From Rhodothermota bacterium (GTDB lineage: Bacteria > Hydrogenedentota > Hydrogenedentia > Hydrogenedentales > GCA-2746185), in contig VFKU01000799.1 in the NCBI GenBank assembly GCA_009885415.1, positions 1 through 13,345 of the forward strand: a stretch of 13,345 nucleotides of DNA, written 5' to 3'. Under the pieces are notes generated by a model. That model was not told the DNA's origin. It did not search any database and worked only from the letters and a program-made list of their open reading frames with translations. Below are positions 13,280-13,345 of the stretch, one piece after another. The position numbers and the translations under genes were made by a program. The stretch's first letter is position 1. Every line of letters begins with the position of its first letter.

Positions 13280-13345
13280 ATGCCGGGCTACATCATCGTT
13301 GGAATGCAATGGGGCGACGAGGGCAAGGGCAAGACCGTCGACTAC
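13280..13345 (+). CDS. purA: Adenylosuccinate synthetase, first 22 codons (3' end outside window)
   Basis: The visible residues read MPGYIIVGMQWGDEGKGKTV followed by DY. The segment G-x-Q-W-G-D-E-G-K-G-K-x-x-D is the GTP-binding and catalytic loop of PurA, which joins IMP and aspartate in the first committed step to AMP. In the family, the aspartate of WGDE and the lysine just after it take part in catalysis. ATG 13280 is preceded by GGCGAGG at 13267-13273. Only the N-terminus is present, but the motif is diagnostic. Confidence 0.93.
   Translation, partial: MPGYIIVGMQWGDEGKGKTVDY

Noticed and set aside
1..13345. CRISPR arrays, tRNA or rRNA genes, insertion sequences, defence islands
   Set aside because: No direct repeat series, tRNA-like cloverleaf, transposase or terminal inverted repeats were seen. 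The AddAB genes have the features of the standard repair complex rather than of a defence system.

Overview
The window is a dense, GC-rich bacterial stretch in which every gene that I can support lies on the plus strand. The contents suggest a bacterium of the Planctomycetes/PVC type or a related deep-branching group: a bacterial XPB-type helicase, a tiny mS38/COX24-like basic protein, an NfeD/flotillin operon, a DUF1844 protein, and an ILSEVLGPP tail on a membrane-anchored protein. This placement is an inference from gene content and is weak. There are no mobile elements, CRISPR arrays, tRNA or rRNA genes.

Region 1 (1-3601) is a membrane-organisation operon. It holds the C-terminal part of a long NfeD-family protein, an unrecognised 105-residue helical protein, a short NfeD-like protein and a 116-residue copy of just the N-terminal part of flotillin-like FloA. 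The full floA gene and a single-pass, proline/glutamine-rich protein follow. The first four genes overlap by 1-4 bases, which suggests translational coupling. NfeD and FloA are known partners in membrane microdomains. The operon ends in a strong hairpin with a T run (3635-3691).

Region 2 (3692-11889) is a DNA-repair operon: an XPB/Ssl2-type helicase, then addB and addA, the two subunits of a helicase-nuclease for double-strand-break processing. The helicase gene appears to be read from an extended -10 element so close to its ATG that the message may be leaderless. A perfect 16-bp palindrome containing TATAAT lies in the last codons of the helicase gene, just ahead of addB. addB and addA overlap by four bases.

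Region 3 (11886-13345) is a housekeeping cluster. A good promoter overlaps the addA stop codon and drives ndk (nucleoside diphosphate kinase) after a leader of about 125 bases. ndk is followed by a 29-residue, very basic ribosomal-type protein with a TTG start. Then come a hairpin, a leader, a DUF1844 gene, and the first 22 codons of purA (adenylosuccinate synthetase), which runs off the window.

No wholly new system is evident. The points most worth a second look are the stand-alone FloA N-terminal paralogue, the XPB-AddBA gene set, the TATAAT palindrome and the 29-residue gene.
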